From: WS-11 sp964405235
GTDB lineage: Bacteria; Eisenbacteria; RBG-16-71-46
Assembly: GCA_964405235.1 (NCBI GenBank)
Contig: CAYONG010000171.1
Span: 1 to 29,036, forward strand
Direction: 5' to 3'
DNA length: 29,036 bases
Position 1 is the first letter of the stretch. Each line of letters starts with the position of its first letter. The notes under the pieces are model-generated. The model was not told the origin of the DNA. It saw nothing but the letters and a program-made list of their open reading frames with translations, and searched no databases. The position numbers and the translations under genes are program-made. This document shows positions 1 through 8,043 of the stretch, piece by piece.

Positions 1-1
1 G

Positions 2-703
2 GACAAGATCGACGTCTACTACTCGATCGGCCACTTGATGGCCTCCGAGGGCGACACCCGGCACCCGACCGGCGACTACGTGGTCGCGCTCGACAAGCTC
101 TCGAAGGACCGCTACCTGAACGTGGGCCCGACCCATCCCGAGGCGGCGCAGCTCATCGACCTGCGCGGACCCAAGATGGAGCTGCTCTACGACTTCCCGA
201 CCTACCTCGAGCCCCACTACGCGCAGATGATCAAGGCCGAGAAGCTCAAGCCCATCACGGTCTATCCGCTGGCCGAGAACAACAAGCCTGGAGCCATCAA
301 GACCGCCGAGGAAGCGCGCATCGAGCGAAAGGGGAATCGGGTGGATGTGTACGGGCTGGTCATCCGCACCCACTTCACGCCCGACATCGTCCGTGTGAAC
401 GAGGGCGACGACGTCTACTTCCACTGGACCAACCTCGAGCAGGACGACGACATCGCCCACGGCTTCGGCATCCTGTGGTCGAACTGCAACATGCAGGTCG
501 AGCCGGGCGAGACCAAGACCATGCGCTGGAAGGCCACCAAGGCCGGCATCACCCCGTTCTACTGCTCGAACTTCTGCAGCGCGCTGCACCAGGAGATGCA
601 GGGCTACATCGAGGTGAGCCCGCGCGGCACGCCGGTGGCGACCGTGCAGCGGCCCGAGCCGGAGAAGACCGCCGAGGTCGCGGCCCTGCTCAGGACGGAG
701 TAA
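2..703 (+). CDS. nosZ: Nitrous-oxide reductase, C-terminal part (5' truncated by window)
   Basis: NosZ reduces N2O to N2 in the periplasm using a CuA electron-entry site and a CuZ catalytic cluster. The frame is open from base 2, so the gene starts outside the window; about 233 codons remain. The visible part begins with the end of the beta-propeller (IGHLMASEGDT, whose His is probably a CuZ ligand). It ends in a cupredoxin domain with a complete CuA loop, CSNFCSALHQEM (C-x3-C-x3-H-x2-M), preceded by HGFGI, which supplies the other CuA His. The accompanying gene set (NosB-like, no NosR or NosX in view) suggests the clade II, Sec-exported type, but the signal peptide is not visible. It is the first visible gene of a run ending with nnrS at 6612. 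Confidence 0.96.
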   Translation, partial: DKIDVYYSIGHLMASEGDTRHPTGDYVVALDKLSKDRYLNVGPTHPEAAQLIDLRGPKMELLYDFPTYLEPHYAQMIKAEKLKPITVYPLAENNKPGAIKTAEEARIERKGNRVDVYGLVIRTHFTPDIVRVNEGDDVYFHWTNLEQDDDIAHGFGILWSNCNMQVEPGETKTMRWKATKAGITPFYCSNFCSALHQEMQGYIEVSPRGTPVATVQRPEPEKTAEVAALLRTE

Positions 704-724
704 TCTCGCGACGTCATCCGGGAA

Positions 725-755
725 CCGGCCGGCCGGGAGACACCCGGCCGGCCGG
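725..755 (+). other. Perfect GC stem-loop between nosZ and the next gene
   Basis: CCGGCCGGCCGGG (725-737) and CCCGGCCGGCCGG (743-755) form a perfect 13-bp stem around the 5-nt loop AGACA. No T-tract follows, and the ribosome binding site of the next gene begins 7 nt later. It therefore looks more like an attenuator or an mRNA-stabilising element that lets nosZ be made in excess over nosBDFLY than like a full terminator. That role is inference. Confidence 0.7.
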
Positions 756-776
756 CCCGTTGGAAGGAGACTCTCG

Positions 777-1391
777 TTGCACTACCTGACCGATCGCTTC
801 GGCGTCACGGAGCGCCGGATGATCTGGCTGGCCGCCCTGGTACTGCTGCCGGTGTTCTTCCTCCCGGTGCTGCCGATCTGGACGATGAAACTCTGGGCGC
901 CGCAGTACCGCGAGGGGCTCACGCTCACCATCTACACCAACACCATTAAGGGCGATCTGCAGAACATCAACATCCTCAACCACTACGTCGGGATGCACGC
1001 CATCACGCCCGATGACTTCAAGGAGTTCCGCTACCTGCCGCAGGCCCTCACCTTCTTCGGTCTGATGGCGCTGATCGCGGGGCTCGTCAACCGCCGCTGG
1101 GTGGCCTTCCTCGGCTGGCTGGCCTTCACCGGATTCGCCGTCTACATGTTCTCGGACTACGCGAAGTGGCTTTGGAGCTACGGCCACGACCTCAACCCAC
1201 GCGCTGCGATCAAGCTGCCCCAGTTCACCCCGCCGCTGATCGGCTACAGTCGGATGGCCAACTTCAAGGTGTTGAGCATGCCGGGCGCGGGCACCGTGCT
1301 GCTGGGGCTCGCCTGGCTCCTGGGGCCGCTCGCGATCGTGCTCGAGATGCGCGCCGCGAGCCGCGCCGGTCCCCGCCGCCGCGTGGCTTGA
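777..1391 (+). CDS. NosB-like integral membrane protein of the nos operon
   Basis: This 204-residue protein has four likely membrane helices, at about residues 15-37, 90-106, 108-130 and 172-193. A loop of about 50 residues after helix 1 contains HYVGMHAI. The TTG start at 777 is preceded by GGAAGGAGA at 762-770, a good ribosome binding site, and no ATG fits better. Clade II nos operons typically carry a membrane protein of unknown function, NosB, directly after nosZ. Position, size and topology match that, but I did not recognise a diagnostic motif. It lies 73 nt after nosZ, across the hairpin, and 4 nt before nosD. A role in electron transfer to, or maturation of, NosZ is inferred from context only. 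Confidence 0.6.
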   Translation: MHYLTDRFGVTERRMIWLAALVLLPVFFLPVLPIWTMKLWAPQYREGLTLTIYTNTIKGDLQNINILNHYVGMHAITPDDFKEFRYLPQALTFFGLMALIAGLVNRRWVAFLGWLAFTGFAVYMFSDYAKWLWSYGHDLNPRAAIKLPQFTPPLIGYSRMANFKVLSMPGAGTVLLGLAWLLGPLAIVLEMRAASRAGPRRRVA

Positions 1392-1395
1392 GGCG

Positions 1396-2793
1396 ATGCG
1401 GGTCCTCGCCCTCGCGTCGCTCGCGGGACTGATCGCCACCGCTTCTCCTGCAGCCGGCGGGAGGCTGCATGCGCCCGCCTCCCCGGGCGCCGCCGCGCGC
1501 GCCCTGGCCGCCGCCCAGCCCGGCGACACGGTGGTGCTCGGTCGCGGCGTGCACGCCGGGCCCTTGCGCGTGGAACGGCCGATCACGCTGCGCGGGGAAC
1601 CCGGTGCGGTGGTGGACGGCGGCGGACGCCTCACCGTGCTCGACGTGACCTCCGGCGGGGTCACGGTCGAGGACCTGGCGCTGCGCGGCAGCGGTTCGCG
1701 CATCCTCACCGTCGACTGCGGCATCCACGTACGGCAGGCCGCGCGGGTCGTCCTGCGCCGCGTGCGGCTCTCCGACGTGCTCTACGGCGTCTACGCCGAG
1801 CGGGCGCACGACATGGTGATCGAGGACTGTTCGTTCACCGGGCGCGTGCGGCCGGGCGACGAGAACGGGGCCGGCAACGGCATCCATCTCTGGAACAGCC
1901 ACGGGGCGACGGCGCGTCGTGACACCTGCCGGCGCTTCCTCGACGGCATCTACCTCTCGTTCGCCAACCGGACCCACGTCGAAGCGAGCGTGCTCGAGGA
2001 CGCGGGGCGCTATGGCCTGCACACGATGTACTGCCAGGACGGCCGGGTCATCGCCAGCCGCTTTCGCCGCAACGTCGCCGGCTGCGCCATCATGTTCTCG
2101 AACAACCTGCACCTCGAGCGCAACGAGTTCGCCCACAACCGCGGCTCCCGCACTTATGGCGTCCTGCTGCGCGATTGCTCGGCCGGCACGTTCACCGCGA
2201 ACCGGCTGGTCGACAACACCATCGCCATGTTCATGGACAACTCGAACCGCAACAGGATCAGCGACAACCTGGTGCAGGACAACGGCTGGGGCGTGCTGCT
2301 GTTCTCCTCGTGCGCGAAGAACACATTCGCCGGCAACGCGTTCATCAACAATGATTATCCGGTGGCCCTCGACATGCGGCGCAGCGACAACCGCTTCGAC
2401 GATGGGCGCCGGGGCAACTACTGGAGCGAGAGCGCGCCCTACGACCTGGATGGTGACGGCGTGAGCGACGTGCCCTACTCGCCGGTGAGCGCGTTCGCGT
2501 TCGTCTCGAAGCAGTATCCCGATCTGGCGATCCTCGCCCGCAGCCCGGCGGTCGCCGCGCTCGCGGTCGCCGAGCGCGTCATCCCGGCCCTGCGGCCCAG
2601 CGAGGTGGTCGACCACTTTCCGATGGTGAACCCACCGGCGCTGGGCGGGCTCGCGGCAACCTCCGGGGCGACCGACCGGGCGCTTCCCGCGCGGGGCGCG
2701 GCGCTCGGCTTTGGGGTGCTGGCCGCGGCGGGGCTGGCCGGGCTATTCGGAGCAACGCTCGACAAATTCGCTGCGCGTCGGAGGGCGGCATGA
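1396..2793 (+). CDS. nosD: NosD, periplasmic beta-helix copper-maturation protein
   Basis: NosD works with the NosFY ABC transporter in assembling the CuZ site of NosZ in the periplasm. The 465-residue product has an N-terminal signal peptide (about residues 1-21, LALASLAGLIATASPAAGG). A long right-handed beta-helix of CASH/NosD repeats follows, with recurring N-x-I/F-x-x-N elements such as LERNEFAHN, FTANRLVDN, NRISDNLVQDN and NTFAGNAFINN. The usual NosD block with GNYWSE and YDLDGDGVSDVPY lies near residues 340-360. A hydrophobic stretch near the C-terminus, followed by a basic end, may be a membrane tail. Length is near the family norm. Its stop overlaps the nosF start by ATGA, implying translational coupling. 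Confidence 0.95.
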   Translation: MRVLALASLAGLIATASPAAGGRLHAPASPGAAARALAAAQPGDTVVLGRGVHAGPLRVERPITLRGEPGAVVDGGGRLTVLDVTSGGVTVEDLALRGSGSRILTVDCGIHVRQAARVVLRRVRLSDVLYGVYAERAHDMVIEDCSFTGRVRPGDENGAGNGIHLWNSHGATARRDTCRRFLDGIYLSFANRTHVEASVLEDAGRYGLHTMYCQDGRVIASRFRRNVAGCAIMFSNNLHLERNEFAHNRGSRTYGVLLRDCSAGTFTANRLVDNTIAMFMDNSNRNRISDNLVQDNGWGVLLFSSCAKNTFAGNAFINNDYPVALDMRRSDNRFDDGRRGNYWSESAPYDLDGDGVSDVPYSPVSAFAFVSKQYPDLAILARSPAVAALAVAERVIPALRPSEVVDHFPMVNPPALGGLAATSGATDRALPARGAALGFGVLAAAGLAGLFGATLDKFAARRRAA

Positions 2794-3704
2794 TCCGGGC
2801 CGAAGACCTCGCCAAGCGCTACGGGGCCGTGGTCGCGGTGGACGGCCTGTCGTTCCAGGTCGAACCGGGCGAGACGTTCGCGCTCATCGGCCCCAACGGC
2901 GCAGGCAAGACCACGACGCTCAAGATGCTGCTGGGCCTGGCGCGGCCGGACCGCGGGCGCATCCGGCTCGGGCGCCAGGCGCTGGCACCCGACGATCCGC
3001 GCGCCCGCCACGACGTGGGCTACGTGCCGCAGCGCGTCGAGTTCCCGCACGCGCGCACCGTGGCCGAAGTGCTCGGCTTTTTCGCGGCGCTGCGGGATCT
3101 GCCGCGCGAGTCGATCACGCGGGCCATCGAGCGCGTGGGCCTCTCCTCGCACGCCGCGCGGCGGGCGAGCGAGCTCTCGGGCGGTTACCTGCAGCGGCTC
3201 TCGCTCGGCCAGGCGCTGCTCGGCGACCCGGCGCTGCTGGTGCTGGACGAGCCCACCGCCAGCCTCGACCCCGAGGCGACCTGGGAGTTCCGCACGCTGG
3301 TCGAGCAGCTCCAGCGCGAGGGCAAGACCATCCTGCTCTGCTCGCACCTGTTGAGCGAGGTCGAGCGCGTGGCGGACCGGGTGCTGATCCTGGTCGAAGG
3401 CCGCTGCGGCGCCCTCGAGCGGCTGGACGACCTGCGCGCCCGCCAGGCGGGCGCCACCCGCCTCGAGATCGAGCTGAGCGAGCCCTCTGCCCGGGCGGCC
3501 GAGGTGGTCGCGCGGCTCGGACTCGCCTTCGAAGTGGCCGGTGATCGCACCCTCACGGTCGAGGCGCTCGATGGGCGCGCGCTCGAGGTGCTCGAGGCGA
3601 TGCGCGTGGCCGGCGTGCCGATCCATTCCTTCGAGCTGCAACGGCCCACCCTCGAGGAAATCTTCCTCAAGGTGGTGCGTGGAGGTCCGCATGCGACGTC
3701 ATGA
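2790..3704 (+). CDS. nosF: NosF, ABC transporter ATP-binding subunit
   Basis: This is the cytoplasmic ATPase that drives the NosFY transporter needed for NosZ copper-site assembly. The 304-residue protein shows Walker A GPNGAGKTT (residues 34-42), the signature LSGGY (about residue 129), Walker B LLVLDEPTASLD (about 150-160) and the H-loop SH in LCSHLLSEVE (about 185). The roughly 90-residue C-terminal extension is typical of NosF/CcmA-type ATPases. The ATG at 2790 overlaps the nosD stop. The gene also overlaps nosL by 14 nt at its 3' end. Confidence 0.95.
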   Translation: MIRAEDLAKRYGAVVAVDGLSFQVEPGETFALIGPNGAGKTTTLKMLLGLARPDRGRIRLGRQALAPDDPRARHDVGYVPQRVEFPHARTVAEVLGFFAALRDLPRESITRAIERVGLSSHAARRASELSGGYLQRLSLGQALLGDPALLVLDEPTASLDPEATWEFRTLVEQLQREGKTILLCSHLLSEVERVADRVLILVEGRCGALERLDDLRARQAGATRLEIELSEPSARAAEVVARLGLAFEVAGDRTLTVEALDGRALEVLEAMRVAGVPIHSFELQRPTLEEIFLKVVRGGPHATS

Positions 3705-4155
3705 GCGGCGCGCGCGCCGCGGCGCGTCGCCGCTGATCGCGGCGCTCCTGCTGGGCATGGGCTGCGCCACGTCGGGCGGCCCGCCGTCGATCGCGATCGG
3801 CACACCGTGCGCCGCCTGCGGCATGGAGGTGCAGGACCTGCGCTTCGCCTGCGAGCGCAAAGCCGGCGGCGCCTGGCGCGTCTACGACGCCATCGAGTGC
3901 CTGGTGCGTGATGCCGGCGACACCGCCTCGCCGCCGCCCGGTACTGGCGACGCGTGGCTGGCCGACTACGACACGCAGATGCTGCACACCGCCGATTCCG
4001 TTTGGGTGGTGCGGGGCGCCTTCCCCTCGCCCATGGGTGGCGGCCTCGCCGCCTTCCGCGACCGTGCGGCGGCCGACAGCGTCGCCGTCATGACCACCGG
4101 CCGCGTGGATCGGCTGGCGACGTTCATGGCCGATAGCGCCGGAAGCACGCGATGA
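3691..4155 (+). CDS. nosL: NosL, outer-membrane copper(I) lipoprotein
   Basis: NosL is a Cu(I)-binding lipoprotein thought to deliver copper to apo-NosZ. The frame is open further upstream (3541), but the ATG at 3691 has GGAGG at 3681-3685 and starts a proper signal sequence. That sequence is a basic N-terminus, then LIAALLLGMGC, with the lipobox Cys at residue 25. The NosL copper motif CAACGM lies at residues 40-45, followed by the family region with DAIECLVRD and WLADYDT. The product is 154 residues, a little short but within family range. It overlaps nosF by 14 nt and the next gene by ATGA. Confidence 0.93.
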   Translation: MRRHERRARRGASPLIAALLLGMGCATSGGPPSIAIGTPCAACGMEVQDLRFACERKAGGAWRVYDAIECLVRDAGDTASPPPGTGDAWLADYDTQMLHTADSVWVVRGAFPSPMGGGLAAFRDRAAADSVAVMTTGRVDRLATFMADSAGSTR

Positions 4156-4562
4156 AGCGCCAGTATCTGCTGCTCGGCGCGACGGTCGTGGTGCTCGCCA
4201 TGGCGCTCACCGTGCTCGGGCGCCCGCGCCCCGCCGAAGCGCCACGCCCCGTCGCGATCGAGGCGCCGGCGGTCGAGCTGATGATCGCGATCAAGGGCGG
4301 CAAGGTCTCGCCCGCCACGGCCTCGGTCCCCAAGGGCACGCGCGTGCGGCTGCGCGTCGAGCACCTGGGCATCGCGACCGCGCGGCTCTCGCTCGCGGGT
4401 TACGAGGATCGCCTGGACATTCCTCCGCTCACCCCCGGCACGATCTGGACCGCCGAGTTCCTCGCCGACCGGCCGGGCGAGGATTTCGCCTGGCTGCTCG
4501 ACGGCCAGCCGGCGGGCCGGCTCACGGTCACAGGCTCCCACCTGGTCGAGGGACACCGATGA
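4152..4562 (+). CDS. Membrane-anchored cupredoxin-like protein lacking copper ligands
   Basis: This 136-residue protein has an uncleaved anchor or signal sequence at residues 5-22. A single cupredoxin-like beta-sandwich follows, with SVPKGTRVRLRVEHLG and a C-terminal strand DGQPAGRLTVTG resembling COX2/NosZ-type folds. It has no cysteine at all. Where NosZ has its C-x3-C-x3-H-x2-M loop, this protein has only WLLDGQPAG, so neither a CuA nor a type 1 site can form. It sits between nosL and nosY with ATGA overlaps on both sides, an uncommon insertion in the nosDFLY order. It may be a structural partner of NosL or NosZ, or a weak His-based copper carrier. The fold call is by eye; the function is unknown. 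Confidence 0.65.
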   Translation: MKRQYLLLGATVVVLAMALTVLGRPRPAEAPRPVAIEAPAVELMIAIKGGKVSPATASVPKGTRVRLRVEHLGIATARLSLAGYEDRLDIPPLTPGTIWTAEFLADRPGEDFAWLLDGQPAGRLTVTGSHLVEGHR

Positions 4563-5401
4563 GCGCGCGACAGACGTCGTGGCGGCGCGTCGGCGTTGTG
4601 GCGCGCGAGGAGTATCGGCGCGCGCTCGAGACCCGCTGGCTGTTCGGGTTCACCGCGCTGTTCGCGCTGCTGGTGCTGGGACTCTCGTACTTCGGCCTGG
4701 CGCAGAGCCGCGAGGTCGGCTTCCAAGGGTTCGCGCGCGTCACCCTGAGCCTGATGAACCTGGTGCTCATCATCGTGCCGCTCACCGGGCTCATGCTGGG
4801 CGTCACCAGCATCGCCGGCGGGGGCGAGAGCCTGTCGCTGCTGCTGGCGCAGCCGGTCTCGCGCGGCGAGGTGCTGGCCGGCAAGTTCCTGGGGCTGGCG
4901 GCGGCGCTGGGCGTCGCGCAGGCGCTCGGCTTCGGCGGCGGCGGCGTGGTGGTGGCGCTCAACGGCGGCGTGCAGCAGGTGCCCGGGTTCCTCGTGCTCA
5001 CCGTGCTCTCGCTGGTGCTGGGCTGGGTCACGCTCGCGGCCGCCATCTGCATCGCCGCGCTCTGGCCCGACCGGCTGCGCGCCATGTCGGTCGCGCTCAT
5101 GCTCTGGCTGCTGATGGTGATCGCCTACGATCTGGTGGTGCTGGGCGCCACCACGCTGCTCTCGGGGCTGCCGCTCCAGAGCGTACTCTTCCCCGCGTTG
5201 ATCGTGAACCCGGTGGACCTGGTGCGCGTGCTCACCACGCTCGCCGTGGGCTCGGGCGCGCTGTTCGGCCCCACGTCGGCGGTGCTGATGCGCATGTTCG
5301 GCACCACCGCCGGCGTTGCGCTCGGGCTCGCCGTGCTGCTGATCGAAGGGGCGGTGCCCCTGCTGGTCGCAGCGCGGGTGTTCCGCAGGCGCGACTGGTG
5401 A
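4559..5401 (+). CDS. nosY: NosY, ABC-2 type permease
   Basis: NosY is the membrane subunit of the NosFY transporter that works with NosD. The 280-residue protein has about six membrane helices. Typical NosY/ABC-2 features are the N-terminal VAREEYRRALETRWLFGFTALFALLV and the segment SLLLAQPVSRGEVLAGKFLGL (about residues 90-115), the coupling region common to NosY. FPALIVNPVDLVRVLTTL precedes the last helices. The ATG at 4559 overlaps the preceding stop (ATGA), and the stop overlaps the nnrS GTG (GTGA), so translation is probably coupled. Confidence 0.94.
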   Translation: MSARQTSWRRVGVVAREEYRRALETRWLFGFTALFALLVLGLSYFGLAQSREVGFQGFARVTLSLMNLVLIIVPLTGLMLGVTSIAGGGESLSLLLAQPVSRGEVLAGKFLGLAAALGVAQALGFGGGGVVVALNGGVQQVPGFLVLTVLSLVLGWVTLAAAICIAALWPDRLRAMSVALMLWLLMVIAYDLVVLGATTLLSGLPLQSVLFPALIVNPVDLVRVLTTLAVGSGALFGPTSAVLMRMFGTTAGVALGLAVLLIEGAVPLLVAARVFRRRDW

Positions 5402-6612
5402 GCGCCGGGATCCGCAACCCGGCCCCGGCCGCGACCGCCCCCCCGCGCACACCGGATCCCTACCGGCTGCTGTTCCCGATCGGCCTCACCTGGGGCGTGA
5501 TCGGCGCCGGCCTGTGGCCGGCTCACGTGCTCGGGATGATCCCCTGGCCCTCGGTCACACACCGGGCGCTCATGATCCAGGGCTTCGAGCACAGCTTCGT
5601 GCTCGGGTTCCTGCTCACCGCCATCCCCGGGTTGACCAAGGGCGAGCGCTGCCGCCCGTCCGAGCTATTTGTCGCCGTGTTCGCGGCCATCGTGTTCGGC
5701 ATCGCCGCCTTCTCCGGGCGGCCCCTCGTGGCCCAGGGCGTGTTCACGCTCTCGCTGGTGATGCTGCTGGTCGCGCTCGCGCGGCGGCTCCGGCGCCCGA
5801 AGGTGGCGCCGCCGCTCGAGCTGATGTTCGTCGGCTTCGGGCTGCTGCTCGGCTTGGCCGGCGGCGTGGTTCAACTCGCGGACGCGGCGGGATTCCAGCT
5901 CAGCGCGCCGTGGCTCGGCGAGCGCCTGGTGTCGCTCGGCATGGTGCTCTCGCTGGTCCTTGGCGTGGGCAGCCTGCTGGTGCCCACGTTCACAGGCATG
6001 CGCAACCCACTGGTGATCCCGGGCGTGGCGGGCGCGCACGAGCGCCGCGGCAGACTCGCCCTCTACGCCACGCTGATCGCCGCGTTCGCGCTGGCGTTCA
6101 TCGCCGAGCTGGCGGGGCACGCGCAGGTGGGCTCGATGGTGCGCGCCGCGACCGCGAGCACGGTCGGGCTCATGGTGTGGAAGCTGTGGCGGCTCCCGGG
6201 CCGCCGCGACGTCCCCGCCTTTGTCCTGTGGGGCTCGGGCTGGCTCATGATGGTGGGCCTCTGGGTGGTCGCGCTCGCGCCCGCGTTCACGCTCGGCGGG
6301 CTCCACCTGGTGTTCATCGGCGGCTTCGGGTTCCTGACCCTCGGCATCGGCACGCGCGTGGTGGTGGTGCATGGCCGCCATCCCATCGCCGACGAACGTC
6401 GCGTGCTCAACGCACTGGTCGTGACGCTGGTCGTGGCGGCGCTCCTCGCGCGGCTCGCGGCGGAATGGTGGCCGGCGCGGGCGGTCCACCTGTTCGCCAC
6501 GAGCGGCACGGCGTGGGTGCTGGCCTGGATCCTGTGGGGAGCACAGGCGCTGCCGCGGATCGTGCGGACGGCACCGGCGCCCGCGCCCACTCCGACCGTG
6601 AGCGTGGGGTGA
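5398..6612 (+). CDS. nnrS: NnrS family heme/copper membrane protein
   Basis: NnrS proteins are polytopic heme- and copper-containing membrane proteins of denitrifiers, linked to protection from nitrosative stress. The reading frame is open far upstream through nosY, but GTG at 5398 overlaps the nosY stop as GTGA and gives 404 residues, the normal NnrS length. About 12 hydrophobic segments are visible. Family-like motifs include HRALMIQGFEHSFVLGFLLTAIP near residue 60 and GGLHLVFIGGFGFLTLGIGTRVVVVHGRHP near residue 310, both with the conserved histidines. It is the last gene of the nos run; the next gene faces the other way 16 nt later. Confidence 0.92.
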   Translation: MSAGIRNPAPAATAPPRTPDPYRLLFPIGLTWGVIGAGLWPAHVLGMIPWPSVTHRALMIQGFEHSFVLGFLLTAIPGLTKGERCRPSELFVAVFAAIVFGIAAFSGRPLVAQGVFTLSLVMLLVALARRLRRPKVAPPLELMFVGFGLLLGLAGGVVQLADAAGFQLSAPWLGERLVSLGMVLSLVLGVGSLLVPTFTGMRNPLVIPGVAGAHERRGRLALYATLIAAFALAFIAELAGHAQVGSMVRAATASTVGLMVWKLWRLPGRRDVPAFVLWGSGWLMMVGLWVVALAPAFTLGGLHLVFIGGFGFLTLGIGTRVVVVHGRHPIADERRVLNALVVTLVVAALLARLAAEWWPARAVHLFATSGTAWVLAWILWGAQALPRIVRTAPAPAPTPTVSVG

Positions 6613-6628
6613 GAAGGAGAGTCGCGCG

Positions 6629-7783
6629 CTACGGTTTCAGATCGAGATGGATCCGCGACAGGGCGACGGCTCGGATCTTCTCCGCCAGGGGGAAGGTCTC
6701 CGGGCCGGAATGAACCACGTCCAGGCGCGCCAGTTTCAGGTCTGCCATGGCAGAGCGCATCGATGGCGAGATCCGCGGCGACACGGTCCGTTTGAACTCG
6801 AAGCCGAGACGTCGTCCCTTGCGGGCGATCAGGAGATCGAGTTCCGCTCCCCCGTGCGTGGCCCAGAAGTAGGCTTCGTCGTGCCGCGCGCCGAGCTGCT
6901 GCAGCACGAGCTGCAGTGCGAACCCCTCCCATGAAGCCCCGACTTTCGGATGGCCCTCGAGCTGGGGCATGGTCTCGAGATCCAACAGGGCGTGCAGCAG
7001 TCCGCTGTCTGCGAAATAGATCTTCGGTGCTTTGACCTGGCGTTTTCCCACGTTCTCGTGCCAGGGCCGGAGCAGGTGGGCGACCAGCGTGGAGGCCAGA
7101 GCATCGAGGTAGCGCCGAACGGTCGTATCTGCGACGCCAAAGGATCGCGCGATCTCCGAAGCACTCCAGATCTGCCCGTGGTAGTGGGCGAGCATGCTCC
7201 AGAACCGCCGCATCGTCGGCGCGGGGAGGCTGATGCCCAGCTGCGGGAGGTCGCGTTCGAGAAAGGTCCGGACGAACTCCCGGCGCCATTCGAGGCTTGC
7301 GCCATTGGAACGGGCGAGGTACGAACGTGGAAATCCACCGCGCAGCCACAGGCGATCAAGGCGTCCCGGGCCCACGTCGTGAAGCCCAAGTCCCGCGAGT
7401 TCCAGGTGGGCGATACGCCCCGCAAGCGTCTCCGAGGACTGCCTCAGCAGTTCCGGTGACGCGCTCCCGAGGACCAAAAAGCGGGCCGGCGAGCGCGGCC
7501 GGTCCACGAGAACGCGCAGCACCCGAAAAATCTCGGGCAGATGCTGGATCTCGTCGAGCACCACGAGGCCACGCGCGCCCTGCAGAGCGAGCATGGGGTC
7601 CGCGAACCTGGCGACGTCGCGCGGGTTCTCGAGGTCATAGAACGTGACCGGACCCCTGCGCGACTGAGCGTACTGTCTTGCCAGCGTCGTCTTGCCAACC
7701 TGACGCGGCCCCAGGATCGCCACGACCCGGTGCCGCGACAAAAGCCCGCCAAGCGCCTCAAGCTCACTCGCACGCTGGATCAC
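6629..7783 (-). CDS. AAA ATPase of the DUF4143 (PD-(D/E)XK-like) family
   Basis: These proteins pair an N-terminal AAA_14 ATPase with a C-terminal DUF4143 nuclease-like domain and are often mobile or toxin-like; no exact role is established. Counting from GTG 7783, Walker A GPRQVGKTT is at residues 25-33 and Walker B LVVLDEIQHL is near residue 75. A winged-helix-like segment with ASEIARSFGVADTTVRRYLDAL is near residue 215. The C-terminal ELDLLIARKG...FEFKR resembles the D...ExK core. The GTG start gives the usual family beginning (MIQRASELEALGGLL). Open frame continues to GTG 7858 and ATG 7843, but that would put the inverted repeat inside the coding region. The gene is solitary, opposes its neighbours and looks somewhat less GC-rich, which suggests horizontal gain. 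Confidence 0.85.
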   Translation of the reverse strand: MIQRASELEALGGLLSRHRVVAILGPRQVGKTTLARQYAQSRRGPVTFYDLENPRDVARFADPMLALQGARGLVVLDEIQHLPEIFRVLRVLVDRPRSPARFLVLGSASPELLRQSSETLAGRIAHLELAGLGLHDVGPGRLDRLWLRGGFPRSYLARSNGASLEWRREFVRTFLERDLPQLGISLPAPTMRRFWSMLAHYHGQIWSASEIARSFGVADTTVRRYLDALASTLVAHLLRPWHENVGKRQVKAPKIYFADSGLLHALLDLETMPQLEGHPKVGASWEGFALQLVLQQLGARHDEAYFWATHGGAELDLLIARKGRRLGFEFKRTVSPRISPSMRSAMADLKLARLDVVHSGPETFPLAEKIRAVALSRIHLDLKP

Positions 7784-7795
7784 GGCGCGAACGTT

Positions 7796-7834
7796 ACCTT
7801 GAAATCTCTGCGCTGTCCACCGAGATTTCAAGGT
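7796..7834 (-). promoter_or_regulatory. Perfect 13-bp inverted repeat before the DUF4143 ATPase gene
   Basis: ACCTTGAAATCTC (7796-7808) and GAGATTTCAAGGT (7822-7834) are exact inverted repeats around a 13-nt spacer. The element ends 12 nt upstream of the GTG at 7783. In the minus-strand mRNA it would fold so that the only weak Shine-Dalgarno-like AAGG is buried in the 3' arm. It could be an operator for a dimeric repressor or a translational hairpin. Next to it (7842-7860) a 9-base unit, ATGCCACCC, occurs twice in tandem. Confidence 0.6.
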
Positions 7835-8043
7835 CACAGCCATGCCACCCGATGCCACCCATCACGGACGTATCCGAGATGCCATGCGGCTCCTGGGCCG
7901 GCCGTGCATTCGTCGCCGGTGCGTGCCGGGCGGTGGGCAGGGCGCCGGTCGATGCAGAATGGGGGCGGCGCGAGGGTTCCGGCGCGAACATGCCGGAGGA
8001 TGTCCTCAGCCCTTACCCCACCCCAGTGCCTGGTGACATGACC

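Noticed and set aside
4579..5397. Apparent 677-residue frame reaching from inside nosY to the end of nnrS
   Set aside because: The first 273 residues are Arg/Ala/Gly-rich out-of-frame translation of nosY; real NnrS sequence begins at the GTGA overlap at 5398.
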